Positions 18,344 to 29,956 of a stretch of 64,000 nt of DNA are shown piece by piece; position 1 is the stretch's first letter; each line of letters starts with the position of its first letter. Below the pieces are notes generated by a model. That model was not told the DNA's origin, searched no databases, and was given only the letters and a program-made list of their open reading frames with translations. The stretch lies in assembly GCF_014645895.1 (NCBI RefSeq), contig NZ_BMMP01000003.1, positions 1 to 64,000 of the forward strand. Direction: 5' to 3'. A program made the translations under genes and the position numbers. Source of the DNA: Streptomyces daqingensis. Lineage in GTDB: Bacteria > Actinomycetota > Actinomycetes > Streptomycetales > Streptomycetaceae.

Positions 18344-20083
18344 GTGTTGGAGGAGATGCGGATCCGGTCCCTGGGCGTGATCGACGACGCCGTCGTCGAA
18401 CTGTCCCCTGGCTTCACCGCGGTGACCGGTGAGACGGGTGCGGGCAAGACCATGGTCGTCACCAGCCTCGGGCTGCTGCTCGGCGGACGCGCCGACGCGG
18501 CGCTCGTACGGGCCGGAGCGAAGGCGGCGTCCGTCGAGGGGCGGATAGTCGTGGCCCCCGACTCGGCCCCGGCGGCGCGCGCGGTCGAGGCGGGCGCCGA
18601 GGTGGAGGACGGGGAGCTGCTGGTCAGCCGCACCGTCTCGGCCGAGGGCCGCTCCCGCGCCCATGTGGGCGGCCGTTCCGTCCCCGTCGGCCTCCTCGCC
18701 GAGCTCAGCGACGACCTCGTCGCCGTGCACGGCCAGACCGACCAGCAGGGGCTGCTGCGCCCCGCACGGCAGCGGCAGGCGCTGGACCGCTTCGCAGGCG
18801 AGGCCGTGTCCGTGCCGCTCGCCGCGTGGACCAAGGCGTACCAGCGGCTGCGCAAGGTCAGCGGCGAACTCGACGAGATCACCACCCTCGCCCGCGAACG
18901 CGCGCAGGAGGCGGACATGCTCCGCTTCGGCCTGGAGGAGATCGCGGCGGCCGAACCCCAGGCGGGCGAGGACGCGGAACTCGCCGCCGAAGCGGAGCGG
19001 CTCGGCCATGCCGAAGCCCTCGCCTCGGCCGCCACCACCGCACACGGCGCCCTGGCCGGTGACCCCGCCGACCCGGAGACCGTGGACGCCGGAGCGCTCG
19101 TCTCCGCGGCGCACCGCGCGCTGGAAGCCGTACGCGCCCACGACCCGGCGCTGGCCGCCCTGGCGGACCGGCTGGGCGAGGTCTCCATCCTCATGGGCGA
19201 CGTGGCGGGGGAGCTGGCCGGATACGCCGACAATCTCGACGCCGACCCGCTGCGGCTCGCGGCGGTCGAGGAGCGCAGGGCGGCGCTGACGCAGCTCACC
19301 CGCAAGTACGGGGAGGACATCTCGGCGGTGCTCAGCTGGGCGGAGGAGAGCGCCGCCCGCCTCACCGAACTCGAGGGCGACGACGAGCGCATCGGCGAAC
19401 TCACCGCGGAGCGGGACACGCTGCTCACCGAACTGACGGCGCTCGCCCAGCAGTTGACCGACGCCCGTACGGACGCGGCCAAGCGCTTCGCCGACGCCGT
19501 CACCGAGGAGCTCGCCGAACTCGCCATGCCGCACGCCCGCGTGACGTTCGCCCTCAAGCGCACCGACGCGGCAGAAGGCGCCGAGAGCCTCCAACTCGAC
19601 GGCCGTGGCGTCGCGTTCGGGCCGCACGGGACGGACGAGGTCGAGCTGCTGCTCGCACCGCACCCCGGTTCGCAGCCCCGGCCGATCGCCAAGGGCGCCT
19701 CCGGCGGCGAACTCTCCCGCGTGATGCTCGCCGTCGAGGTGGTCTTCGCCGGTTCCGACCCCGTGCCGACCTACCTCTTCGACGAGGTCGACGCGGGCGT
19801 CGGCGGAAAGGCCGCGGTCGAGGTCGGACGGCGCCTCGCCCGGCTCGCCCGTTCCGCTCAGGTCGTGGTGGTCACGCACCTTCCGCAGGTCGCCGCGTTC
19901 GCCGACAGGCACCTCGTGGTGGAGAAGACCGACGACGGCTCCGTCACGCACAGCGGAGTCAAGGCGATGGAGGGCGAGGACCGGGTGCGCGAGCTGTCCC
20001 GGATGCTGGCCGGCCAGGAGGACTCCCAACTCGCCCGTGCGCACGCCGAGGAGCTGCTGGAAGCCGCCCGTACGGGGAGCTGA
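18344..20083 (+). CDS. recN: DNA repair ATPase RecN
   Basis: An SMC-like repair protein of 579 residues that acts early in double-strand-break repair. Walker A is GETGAGKTMVV (near 28), then a long Glu/Ala-rich coiled-coil middle (about 160-380), an ABC-like signature SGGELSRVMLAVE (near 453) and Walker B TYLFDEVDAGVGG (near 475). The start is uncertain: GTG 18344 and TTG 18347 both give the usual N-terminus (LEEMRIRSLGVID). TATGGT lies just 7 bases before GTG 18344, so a leaderless transcript is possible. I see no LexA box in the 141 bp before it. Confidence 0.9.
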   Translation: MLEEMRIRSLGVIDDAVVELSPGFTAVTGETGAGKTMVVTSLGLLLGGRADAALVRAGAKAASVEGRIVVAPDSAPAARAVEAGAEVEDGELLVSRTVSAEGRSRAHVGGRSVPVGLLAELSDDLVAVHGQTDQQGLLRPARQRQALDRFAGEAVSVPLAAWTKAYQRLRKVSGELDEITTLARERAQEADMLRFGLEEIAAAEPQAGEDAELAAEAERLGHAEALASAATTAHGALAGDPADPETVDAGALVSAAHRALEAVRAHDPALAALADRLGEVSILMGDVAGELAGYADNLDADPLRLAAVEERRAALTQLTRKYGEDISAVLSWAEESAARLTELEGDDERIGELTAERDTLLTELTALAQQLTDARTDAAKRFADAVTEELAELAMPHARVTFALKRTDAAEGAESLQLDGRGVAFGPHGTDEVELLLAPHPGSQPRPIAKGASGGELSRVMLAVEVVFAGSDPVPTYLFDEVDAGVGGKAAVEVGRRLARLARSAQVVVVTHLPQVAAFADRHLVVEKTDDGSVTHSGVKAMEGEDRVRELSRMLAGQEDSQLARAHAEELLEAARTGS

Positions 20084-20417
20084 ACGCCCGCACCGGCCGG
20101 CCACAAGTCCGGCCCGTGGCAGCTCGCCGGTGCGAGTCGGGAGCCGTGTGCCGTCCCGCCCGCGAGAGCCTGGGGCTGGAGGCCTGGCCGGCGTCGTGAT
20201 CCGGCCGTTCGCAGCGTCCTCCGTGTGGGTGATAGCCGTGACGGGCCTCCGCGTGGAGCCGCGCCCGCGGCGCCGGTATGGTCCGAAGGCACCGCCGCAG
20301 GCTGGCATGCTGGTCGCACCGGCCGTACGGGCGAGTCCCCGCCGCCCGCCGCAGGGCACCCAGGCAGCAGCCGACCGTCCTACCGTCCCCGCAAGTCGCT
20401 TTGGAGACAGACCAGTT
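20084..20417. other. Intergenic gap after recN
   Basis: A 334-bp gap with no credible gene on either strand; open frames here are extensions of neighbours. A short GC-rich dyad (CCGGCC...GGCCGG type) follows recN and could be a weak terminator. GGAGAC at 20403 is the likely ribosome binding site of the glycosyltransferase. Confidence 0.6.
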
Positions 20418-21575
20418 GTGACCCGTCCCGCCGCTCCGCCCCCGCCGTCCCTCGGTCCGGCACCACCCCACGCCGTACAGGTCGTCGACGGTGCCAGCGC
20501 GGGCACCGGCGCCCATGTGCGGTCCCTGGCCGAGGGGCTCGTGGCACGCGGGCTGCGGGTCACCGTTTGCGCGCCGCCCGGCGCGGAGGCGGCGTACGGA
20601 TTCGAGAGCGCCGGCGCCCGCTTCGTGCCGCTTCCCGGGCGCATCGAGGCGGAGGCGGCCGCGGCACTGCGCCACGTCTGCGCCGACGCCGACCTGGTCC
20701 ACGCGCACGGCGTCAGGGCCTCACTCCCGGCGCTGACCGCTCTGGCGCTCTCGGGGCGACGCCGGGTGCCCTTCGTCGTCACCTGGCACCGCAGGGGCCA
20801 CGCCTCGGGCGCCCGCGCCCACTGGAGACGCTTCGTGGAGCGCCGGGTGGCCCGAGGCGCGACCGTCGTCCTGGCAGCGACGACGGACCTCGTCGACCGG
20901 GCCCGGCGGGCGGGGGCGCGCGACGCGCGGCTCGCACCCGTCGTGCTGCCGGGCCGCGTCCGCCGTGCCGGTGCCGACGCCGAGCCGTGGCCGGCGGACG
21001 AAGAGGAGCGCCGGCACCACGAATCGCGTGCCGCCGTCGGTGCGGCCGACCGCCCGCTGGTCTTCTCCGTGGGCCGTCTCGACGTCCACCACGGCTACGG
21101 CACGCTGCTCACGGCCGCGCGTGCCTGGCGCGGCCTGAACCCGCAGCCGCTGCTCGCCATCGCGGGGGAGGGGCCGCAACGCGGGGAGCTCCAGCGGCGC
21201 GTCGACCACGAGGAGCTCCCGGTACGCCTGCTGGGCCGCCGTGAGGACGCTTTCGAGCTCCTCGCCGGAGCGGACGTCGCGGTGCTCACCGCCCGCTGGG
21301 AGGGCCGATCCCTCCTCGCGGAGGAAGCGCTGCACAGCGGTGTGCCGCTGGTCGCGACCTCCGTCGGCGGTGTTCCCGAACTCGTCGGCGACGGCGCGGT
21401 CCTGGTGCCGTACGGGGACGCGGACGCCCTCGCCTCCGGAGTGACCGGACTGCTCGCCGACCCGGTGAAGCGGGAGCGGCTGGCGGCCGAGGGGCGCGCG
21501 CGGGCCTCAGAGTGGCCGACGGAGGAGGCCACCGTGGCCCAGGTGCTGAGCGTCTACGACGAGTTGACGGCCTGA
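20418..21575 (+). CDS. GT4-family glycosyltransferase
   Basis: A 385-residue GT-B fold glycosyltransferase of the GT4 type. The N-terminal half has a Gly-rich acceptor loop (DGASAGTGAHVRSLAEGL). The C-terminal half has FSVGRLDVHHGYGTLL and the donor-binding E-x7-E region around LLAEEALHSGVPLVATSVGG (near 295). GTG 20418 is preceded by GGAGAC. Neither sugar nor acceptor can be read from sequence. Residues near 195 (PADEEERRHHESRA) form a charged insert. It probably makes a cell-surface glycan or glycolipid. Confidence 0.85.
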   Translation: MTRPAAPPPPSLGPAPPHAVQVVDGASAGTGAHVRSLAEGLVARGLRVTVCAPPGAEAAYGFESAGARFVPLPGRIEAEAAAALRHVCADADLVHAHGVRASLPALTALALSGRRRVPFVVTWHRRGHASGARAHWRRFVERRVARGATVVLAATTDLVDRARRAGARDARLAPVVLPGRVRRAGADAEPWPADEEERRHHESRAAVGAADRPLVFSVGRLDVHHGYGTLLTAARAWRGLNPQPLLAIAGEGPQRGELQRRVDHEELPVRLLGRREDAFELLAGADVAVLTARWEGRSLLAEEALHSGVPLVATSVGGVPELVGDGAVLVPYGDADALASGVTGLLADPVKRERLAAEGRARASEWPTEEATVAQVLSVYDELTA

Positions 21576-21714
21576 CCGCCCCAGGTCCGACGACCACGGG
21601 CCGACGGCATCCCAATCTGAGGGCCCCGGTCCGACGGCCTCGACGCCACCCTTGGACGGGACTTCCGGGGCGGCCTGGGACGGGCGGCCCCGGCCCGACT
21701 CCCGTCCCGCACCC

Positions 21715-22758
21715 TCAGCTCGAGTCGCGGACGACCAGCGAGGCAGGCGTCACGACCGGTGCCGGCGCCGCCGCGCCGGGCTTGAGACCGATCCGCCCGA
21801 GCAGCAGCTCGGCCATGATGCGGCCCATCCCCTCGACGTCCTGCCGCACGGTGGTGAGGGCGGGCTCCGACCATGCGGCGGGTTCCAGGTCGTCGTAGCC
21901 GACGACGGCCACGTCCTGCGGCACCCGGAGTCCCCGCGTCCTGAGGGTGCGGAGCGCACCGGAGGCCATCAGGTCGTTCGCGGCGAACACCGCGTCCAGA
22001 TCGGGCGCGCTGCGCAGCAGTTCGGCCATGGCGCGCTCGCCGCCCCCGGCGGTGAAGTCGCCCTGCGCCACGAGGGCCGGGTCCTTCTCGTGGACGGTGA
22101 TGCCCAGGGCGTCGCAGTAGCCGTAGAGACGGTCGAGCGCGGAGGTCTGGTCGAGAGGTCCGTTGATGAGCGCGATCCTGCTGCGGCCTCGCTCCTGCAA
22201 ATGTGCAACGGCCTGGCGTGCCCCGCCCCGGTTGTCGGTGTCGACGTAGAGCAGACCGGGGTCGTCCTCGGCGCCCGGCCAGCCGGGCCGGCCGCCGAAG
22301 ACGGCGGGGAGTCCCGTGCGGGAGGCGATGCCGGGGAGGGGGTCGTCGCCGTGCAGCGAGAACATCAGGGCGCCGTCGACGTGCCCGGCCGACAGGTAGC
22401 GCCCGATCCGTTCGTAGTCCTTCTGCTGTTCGAGCAGGATCAGCAGCAACTGCATGTCGCTGTCGGAGAGTTCGCGGCTGATACCGCGCAACTGCTGTGC
22501 GAAGAACGGGTCCGCGAAGACGCGCCTCTCCGGCTCGGCGATGATCACGGCGATGGCTCCGGTGCGGCGGGTGACGAGGGTGCGGGCCGCGTTGTTGGGC
22601 ACGTAGCCCAGCTCCTCCACGGACTGCCGCACCTTCTCGCGGACCTCTGCCCGTACGTTCGCACCGCCGTTGACCACCCGCGACACCGTCGCACGCGAGA
22701 CCCCGGCATGGGCCGCCACGGCCTCCAGGGTCGGACGGGAATCGCGGAATGTGTGCAC
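21715..22758 (-). CDS. LacI-family transcriptional repressor
   Basis: A 347-residue LacI/GalR regulator. The N-terminal helix-turn-helix with hinge is clear (LEAVAAHAGVSRATVSRVVNG, then VRQSVEELGYVPNNAARTL). A periplasmic-binding-like sensor domain follows (IAVIIAEPERRVFADPFFAQ). I chose GTG 22758 with AAGGAG upstream; the frame is open much further but across the operator. It is divergent from the GH16-GH64 pair and very probably represses it in response to a glucan-derived oligosaccharide. Confidence 0.92.
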   Translation of the reverse strand: MHTFRDSRPTLEAVAAHAGVSRATVSRVVNGGANVRAEVREKVRQSVEELGYVPNNAARTLVTRRTGAIAVIIAEPERRVFADPFFAQQLRGISRELSDSDMQLLLILLEQQKDYERIGRYLSAGHVDGALMFSLHGDDPLPGIASRTGLPAVFGGRPGWPGAEDDPGLLYVDTDNRGGARQAVAHLQERGRSRIALINGPLDQTSALDRLYGYCDALGITVHEKDPALVAQGDFTAGGGERAMAELLRSAPDLDAVFAANDLMASGALRTLRTRGLRVPQDVAVVGYDDLEPAAWSEPALTTVRQDVEGMGRIMAELLLGRIGLKPGAAAPAPVVTPASLVVRDSS

Positions 22759-22827
22759 CGTCAACTCCTTTTCTTTGCCTAGGTCTTGACCAATCCTCGA
22801 ACTATGGGCACCGTACAGGCCATGACG

Positions 22828-22841
22828 TGAGAGCGCTCTCA
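22828..22841. promoter_or_regulatory. LacI-type operator
   Basis: TGAGAGCGCTCTCA is a perfect 14-bp palindrome with the central CG typical of LacI-family operators. It is one step from the CebR site TGGGAGCGCTCCCA. It lies 26 bp before the GH16 start and 70 bp before the regulator start. A TTGACC at 22786 could be part of a promoter, but I see no well-placed -10. Confidence 0.9.
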
Positions 22842-22867
22842 CCCCCCACGAGCGAGGAGCGTAAATC

Positions 22868-23818
22868 ATGCTCTTGAAGAGCGACAGACGGCGTTGGGCA
22901 CTCGCGGGCATCGCGGCGCTCGCCCTCTTCGGCGCCTGCATGGCGCCCAGCGCGCAGGCGGACGACGCCGGCCGGGACGGGAAGAAGGCAGCCGCCCTCG
23001 AAGAGGTCTGGCGAACGGACTTCGACGGCGCGGCCGGGCAACTTCCCTCCGGCGACGACTGGATCATCGACAAGGGGCACAGCTACCCCGGCGGCCCGTC
23101 CAACTGGGGCACCGGCGAGATCCAGGAGTACACCGACAGCCCCGACAACCTCCAACTCGACGGCGACGGGCACCTGAAGATCACCGCCCTCAAGAACGGC
23201 GACACCTGGACCTCGGCCCGTATCGAGACCCAGCGGACCGACTTCGCGGCCCCCGAGGGCGGCGTCATGCGGATCGAAGCGGGGATCAAGCTGCCCGAGC
23301 AGTCCGGGGAGGCGGCGCTCGGCTACTGGCCGGCGTTCTGGACCCTGGGCGAGGAGTACCGCGGCAACTACCACAACTGGCCGGGCGTCGGTGAGTTCGA
23401 CATCATGGAGAACGTCAACGGGCAGACCACCACACACGGTGTGCTGCACTGCGGCGTCAACCCCGGTGGTCCGTGCAACGAGACCACCGGCATCGGCAAG
23501 GCCCACGAGTGCGCGGGCGCCTGCAAGACGGAGTTCAGCGAGTACGCGCTGGAACTCGACCGCAGCGGTGAGACCGAGGAGCTGCGCTGGTACGCCGACG
23601 GCCAGCACTTCCACACCGTCAAGGAGACCGACGTGGACGCCCAGACCTGGGCGGACGCCACGCACCACGGTCACTTCATCCTGCTGAACCTCGCCATGGG
23701 CGGGGCGTTCCCCGACGGGGTCGCCGGCCAGCAGACCCCCACCGCCGCCACGCAGCCCGGCGGATCCATGTCCGTGGACTACGTGTCCGTGGAAACCACC
23801 GGAGGTGCCCTCAAGTGA
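22868..23818 (+). CDS. Secreted GH16 endo-beta-1,3-glucanase
   Basis: A 316-residue secreted glycoside hydrolase family 16 enzyme. A signal peptide covers about residues 1-31 (positively charged start, hydrophobic core, AQA cleavage). The active-site signature GEFDIMEN is at about 175-182, with the two catalytic Glu of the ExDxxE motif. W-rich substrate strands such as YWPAFWTLG precede it. Laminarinase activity is the best guess, given the GH64 gene beside it. The stop overlaps the next start (GTGA). There is no carbohydrate-binding module. Confidence 0.92.
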   Translation: MLLKSDRRRWALAGIAALALFGACMAPSAQADDAGRDGKKAAALEEVWRTDFDGAAGQLPSGDDWIIDKGHSYPGGPSNWGTGEIQEYTDSPDNLQLDGDGHLKITALKNGDTWTSARIETQRTDFAAPEGGVMRIEAGIKLPEQSGEAALGYWPAFWTLGEEYRGNYHNWPGVGEFDIMENVNGQTTTHGVLHCGVNPGGPCNETTGIGKAHECAGACKTEFSEYALELDRSGETEELRWYADGQHFHTVKETDVDAQTWADATHHGHFILLNLAMGGAFPDGVAGQQTPTAATQPGGSMSVDYVSVETTGGALK

Positions 23819-24990
23819 TCAGCCGCAGGTCTCTCATCCGCGGTGCAGCCGCCGCGGCCCTCGTAGCCCCGGCCACGGGCCTGCTCGTGACCGAGGCGGG
23901 GGGCGTCACCCGGAGGAAGGCGGGCTCGAAGGCCGCCGCCATGCCCCTGAAGATCGTCAACAACAGCGGCGAGTACGACAACGGCTCGATCCACGTCTAC
24001 ATCGTGGGCAACGACGGCACCAACCAGGTCCGCGTCACCCCCGAGGGCGAGCTGAAGCCGGTGGCACTCGGCGACAACGGGTCCGACGGGTTCACCGACT
24101 ACGCCATCCCGCTCGCCGGCAGCGGGGAGACGGTCCTCCAGCTGCCGGAGATGTCGGGGCGGATCTACTTCGCGCTCGGCGAGAAGCTGAAGTTCAAGGC
24201 GGTCGAGGGAGGCGACGGCAAGGCCGCGCTCGCCTACCCGGCGGCCTGGGTGGAGTCCGACCCCAACTACGGGGTGCTGCACGACTGTGCGGAGTTCACC
24301 TACAAGAACGGGGCCATGTACTGCAACACCACCATGGTCGACATGTTCAGCGTGCCGCTGTCCATCCAGCTCAAGGGCGACAAGGACCAGACGACCGGCA
24401 CGCTCAAGGACGGCGCGCGGGCCAAGGTCTTCCAGGACCTCAAGGGCGCCGAGGCGTTCTCGAAGCTCGTCGTCGACGACAAGCGGGTCATCGCCCCCGG
24501 GCACGGCATGGGTTCGGGCCTCTTCGCCGAGGACTACTTCGACGCGTACATCGACGAGGTGTGGAACACGTACTCCGGGAAGGACCTCACCGTCACCACC
24601 AACGCCGGGAAGTTCACAGGGCGTGTCAGCGGCGGGAAGTTCTCCTTCACGGGCCCGGCCGAGGTCTCCTTCGACAAGCCCAGCACGAAGGACGTCCTCT
24701 TCTGCGACGGTGCGCTCGCCGCGCCGAACGACGGGACCACCGGCCCGGTGGCAGCGATCCTGGGAGCCGCGTTCAACCGCACCACGCTCGCCTCGATCGC
24801 CGACCAGCCCACGACGGACCCCGCGGAGTTCTACAAGGGAGACACGGCCCACCTGTACGTCAAGGCCATGCACGAGGCCACGGTGGACGGCAAGGCCTAC
24901 GGCTTCGCCTTCGACGACGTCGCCGGGTTCGCGTCCTACATCGAGGACGGTGGCGCAAGCGAGATCACTCTCACGCTGACACCGTTCTGA
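23815..24990 (+). CDS. Secreted GH64 beta-1,3-glucanase (thaumatin-like)
   Basis: A 391-residue GH64 protein, the family of laminaripentaose-producing beta-1,3-glucanases. The N-terminus carries a twin-arginine signal (SRRSLIRGAAAAALV). The body begins MPLKIVNNSGEYDNGSIHVYIVG and contains GRIYFALGEKLKF and the conserved DEVWNTYSGKDLT. GTG 23815 overlaps the GH16 stop, so the two are translated together. Signal routes differ: GH16 looks Sec-dependent and GH64 Tat-dependent. The pair should break fungal or algal beta-1,3-glucan. Confidence 0.9.
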   Translation: MISRRSLIRGAAAAALVAPATGLLVTEAGGVTRRKAGSKAAAMPLKIVNNSGEYDNGSIHVYIVGNDGTNQVRVTPEGELKPVALGDNGSDGFTDYAIPLAGSGETVLQLPEMSGRIYFALGEKLKFKAVEGGDGKAALAYPAAWVESDPNYGVLHDCAEFTYKNGAMYCNTTMVDMFSVPLSIQLKGDKDQTTGTLKDGARAKVFQDLKGAEAFSKLVVDDKRVIAPGHGMGSGLFAEDYFDAYIDEVWNTYSGKDLTVTTNAGKFTGRVSGGKFSFTGPAEVSFDKPSTKDVLFCDGALAAPNDGTTGPVAAILGAAFNRTTLASIADQPTTDPAEFYKGDTAHLYVKAMHEATVDGKAYGFAFDDVAGFASYIEDGGASEITLTLTPF

Positions 24991-25022
24991 GGGCACGGCC
25001 GGGCGCACCGCCCCGGCCTGAC

Positions 25023-25108
25023 TTCCCCCGGTCCCTCCCCGCCGGCCCGGGGGAAGCCGTCCCTCAACCGCCACGCCCGCTGCCGGTGGTCCCCGGCAGC
25101 GGGCGTGG
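25023..25108. terminator. Tandem hairpin terminators
   Basis: Two stem-loops lie between the GH64 stop and the opposing GH15 stop. The first has 9-bp arms (25023-25031 and 25047-25055). The second has perfect 16-bp arms (25071-25086 and 25093-25108) and a 6-base loop. Neither has a T tract. Confidence 0.8.
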
Positions 25109-25158
25109 TCCGTCTTCGGACGGTGGGCGCGGGGCCCGGGCGGCGGGCCCGGCGGGCG

Positions 25159-26964
25159 TCAGCCCCCGTACGCCCCCGACGCCGTGAGGCGCAGGGCCGT
25201 GTCGATCAGCGGGACGTGGCTGAAGGCCTGCGGGAAATTGCCCACCTGGCGCTGCAGCTTGGAGTCCCACTCCTCGGCCAGCAGGCCGAGGTCGTTGCGG
25301 AGCGAGAGCAGCTTCTCGAAGAGCTTCCGCGCCTCCTCGACCCGCCCGATCATCGCCAGGTCGTCGGCGAGCCAGAACGAGCAGGCGAGGAACGCGCCTT
25401 CCTCACCCTGGAGCCCGTCGACGTTGTCGCCGTCGAGCTGCGACGTCGGGTAGCGCAGGACGAAGCCGTCCTCCGTGGACAGTTCACGCTGGATCGCCTC
25501 GACCGTCCCGATGACGCGCTTGTCGTCGGGCGGCAGGAAGCCCATCTGCGGGATGAGCAGCAGCGAGGCGTCCAGCTCACGCGAACCGTAGGACTGCGTG
25601 AAGGTGTTGCGCTCCTTGTCGTACCCCTTCTCGCACACGTCCCGGTGGATCTCGTCACGCAGGTCGCGCCACCGCTCGAGCGGCCCGTCTACGTCGCCGG
25701 ACTCGATGAGCTTGACCGTACGGTCGACCGCAACCCAGGCCATCACCTTCGAGTGCACGAAGTGCCGCCTCGGCCCGCGGACCTCCCAGATGCCCTCGTC
25801 CGGCTCGTCCCAGTGGTCCTCCAGGTAGCCGATGAGCTTCAACTGCAGCAGGGAGGCGTAGTCGTTGCGTGCCAGGCCCGTCATGTGGGCGAGGTGCAAA
25901 GCCTCGGTCACCTCGCCGTAGACGTCCAGCTGGAGCTGTCCCGCAGCGCCGTTGCCGATGCGGACGGGAGTGGAGTCCTCGTACCCGGGAAGCCAGTTGA
26001 GTTCCGCCTCGCCCAACTCCCGTTCGCCCGCGATGCCGTACATGATCTGCAGGTTCTCCGGGTCGCCCGCGACGGCGCGCAGCAGCCACTCCCGCCAGGC
26101 CAGCGCCTCCTGGTGGTAGCCGGTGCGCAGCAGCGAGGAGAGGGTGATCGCCGCGTCACGCAGCCACGTGAAGCGGTAGTCCCAGTTGCGCATGCCGCCG
26201 ATGCACTCCGGGAGCGAGGTCGTCGGCGCGGCGACGATGCCGCCCGTCGGCGCGTACGTCAGCGCCTTCAATGTGATCAGCGACCGTACGACCGCCTCGC
26301 GGTAGGGCCCGTGGTACGTGCAGTGGTCGACCCACTCACGCCAGAAGTCCGCGGTCGCCTCCAGCGCCGACTCGGGGTCGGGCTCGGCGGGCGGGCTCTT
26401 GTGCGACGCCTGCCAGCTGATGGTGAACGCGACGCGTTCGCCCGGAGCGATCGTGAAGTCCGAGTAGGTCGTCAGATCCTTGCCGTAGGTGTCGGCTTCC
26501 GTGTCCAGCCACACCGAGTCGGGCCCGGCGACCGCGACCGTACGGCCCTCGATCTGCTGCACCCACGGCACGACCCAGCCGTAGGAGAAGCGCATGCGCA
26601 GCGCCGAACGCATCGGAACGCGGCCGCTCACCCCTTCGACGATGCGCACCAGCTGCGGTGCGTGCTGCTCGCGGGGCGGCATGAAGTCGATGACGCGGAC
26701 CGTGCCGCGTGGCGTGTCCCACTCGGACTCCAGGATCAGCGAGTCGCCCCGGTAGCGCCTGCGGGCCGCCTTCGGCGGCTCGTCCCCGTTGGACTGCGGG
26801 CCCACCCGCCAGAAGCCGTGCTCCTCCGTGCCGAGAAGACTCGCGAAGACGGCATGGGAATCGAAGCGCGGAAGGCAGTGCCAGTCCACCGACCCGTCCC
26901 TGCCGATCAGGGCGGCGGTCTGCATGTCCCCGATGAGTGCGTAATCTTCGATGCGCCCAGCCAC
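25159..26964 (-). CDS. GH15 family glucoamylase/trehalase-like enzyme
   Basis: A 601-residue intracellular GH15 protein with no signal peptide. It starts AGRIEDYALIGDMQTAALIG, as in the actinobacterial GH15 group that includes mycobacterial trehalase. The core has MRNWDYRFTWLRDAA (near 261), and an acid pair lies around DEGIWEVRGP in an (alpha/alpha)6 barrel. Starch-type oligosaccharides or trehalose are the likely substrates; sequence does not separate them. I chose GTG 26964 because GGAG lies 6 bases upstream; ATG 26970 is too close to it. Confidence 0.87.
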   Translation of the reverse strand: MAGRIEDYALIGDMQTAALIGRDGSVDWHCLPRFDSHAVFASLLGTEEHGFWRVGPQSNGDEPPKAARRRYRGDSLILESEWDTPRGTVRVIDFMPPREQHAPQLVRIVEGVSGRVPMRSALRMRFSYGWVVPWVQQIEGRTVAVAGPDSVWLDTEADTYGKDLTTYSDFTIAPGERVAFTISWQASHKSPPAEPDPESALEATADFWREWVDHCTYHGPYREAVVRSLITLKALTYAPTGGIVAAPTTSLPECIGGMRNWDYRFTWLRDAAITLSSLLRTGYHQEALAWREWLLRAVAGDPENLQIMYGIAGERELGEAELNWLPGYEDSTPVRIGNGAAGQLQLDVYGEVTEALHLAHMTGLARNDYASLLQLKLIGYLEDHWDEPDEGIWEVRGPRRHFVHSKVMAWVAVDRTVKLIESGDVDGPLERWRDLRDEIHRDVCEKGYDKERNTFTQSYGSRELDASLLLIPQMGFLPPDDKRVIGTVEAIQRELSTEDGFVLRYPTSQLDGDNVDGLQGEEGAFLACSFWLADDLAMIGRVEEARKLFEKLLSLRNDLGLLAEEWDSKLQRQVGNFPQAFSHVPLIDTALRLTASGAYGG

Positions 26965-29763
<2,799 letters not shown>

Positions 29764-29778
29764 GGCCCGCCGGACCCC

Positions 29779-29825
29779 AGTACGCGGCGGGGGCCGCCGG
29801 CATCCGGCGGCCCCCGCCGCGTACT
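29779..29825. terminator. Strong hairpin terminator after NUDIX gene
   Basis: A perfect 22-bp stem (29779-29800 with 29804-29825) and a 3-base loop, 16 bp after the NUDIX stop. No T tract follows. Confidence 0.85.
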
Positions 29826-29956
29826 TGCGCGGCCCCCGGACGGCGGGCACGCGCAGCGCGCCACACATCCGCACGGCCGCCGTGAACTACGCTCTGTGCG
29901 TTCCCGCCCACACTGCGGCGGGCTCGTACAGGCGCAGGCGGACGGGAGCGTGGCCC

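Noticed and set aside
16805..20782. 1325-codon minus-strand frame across tlyA, nadK and recN
   Set aside because: It lies antisense to three clear housekeeping genes and its product has no recognisable domain.
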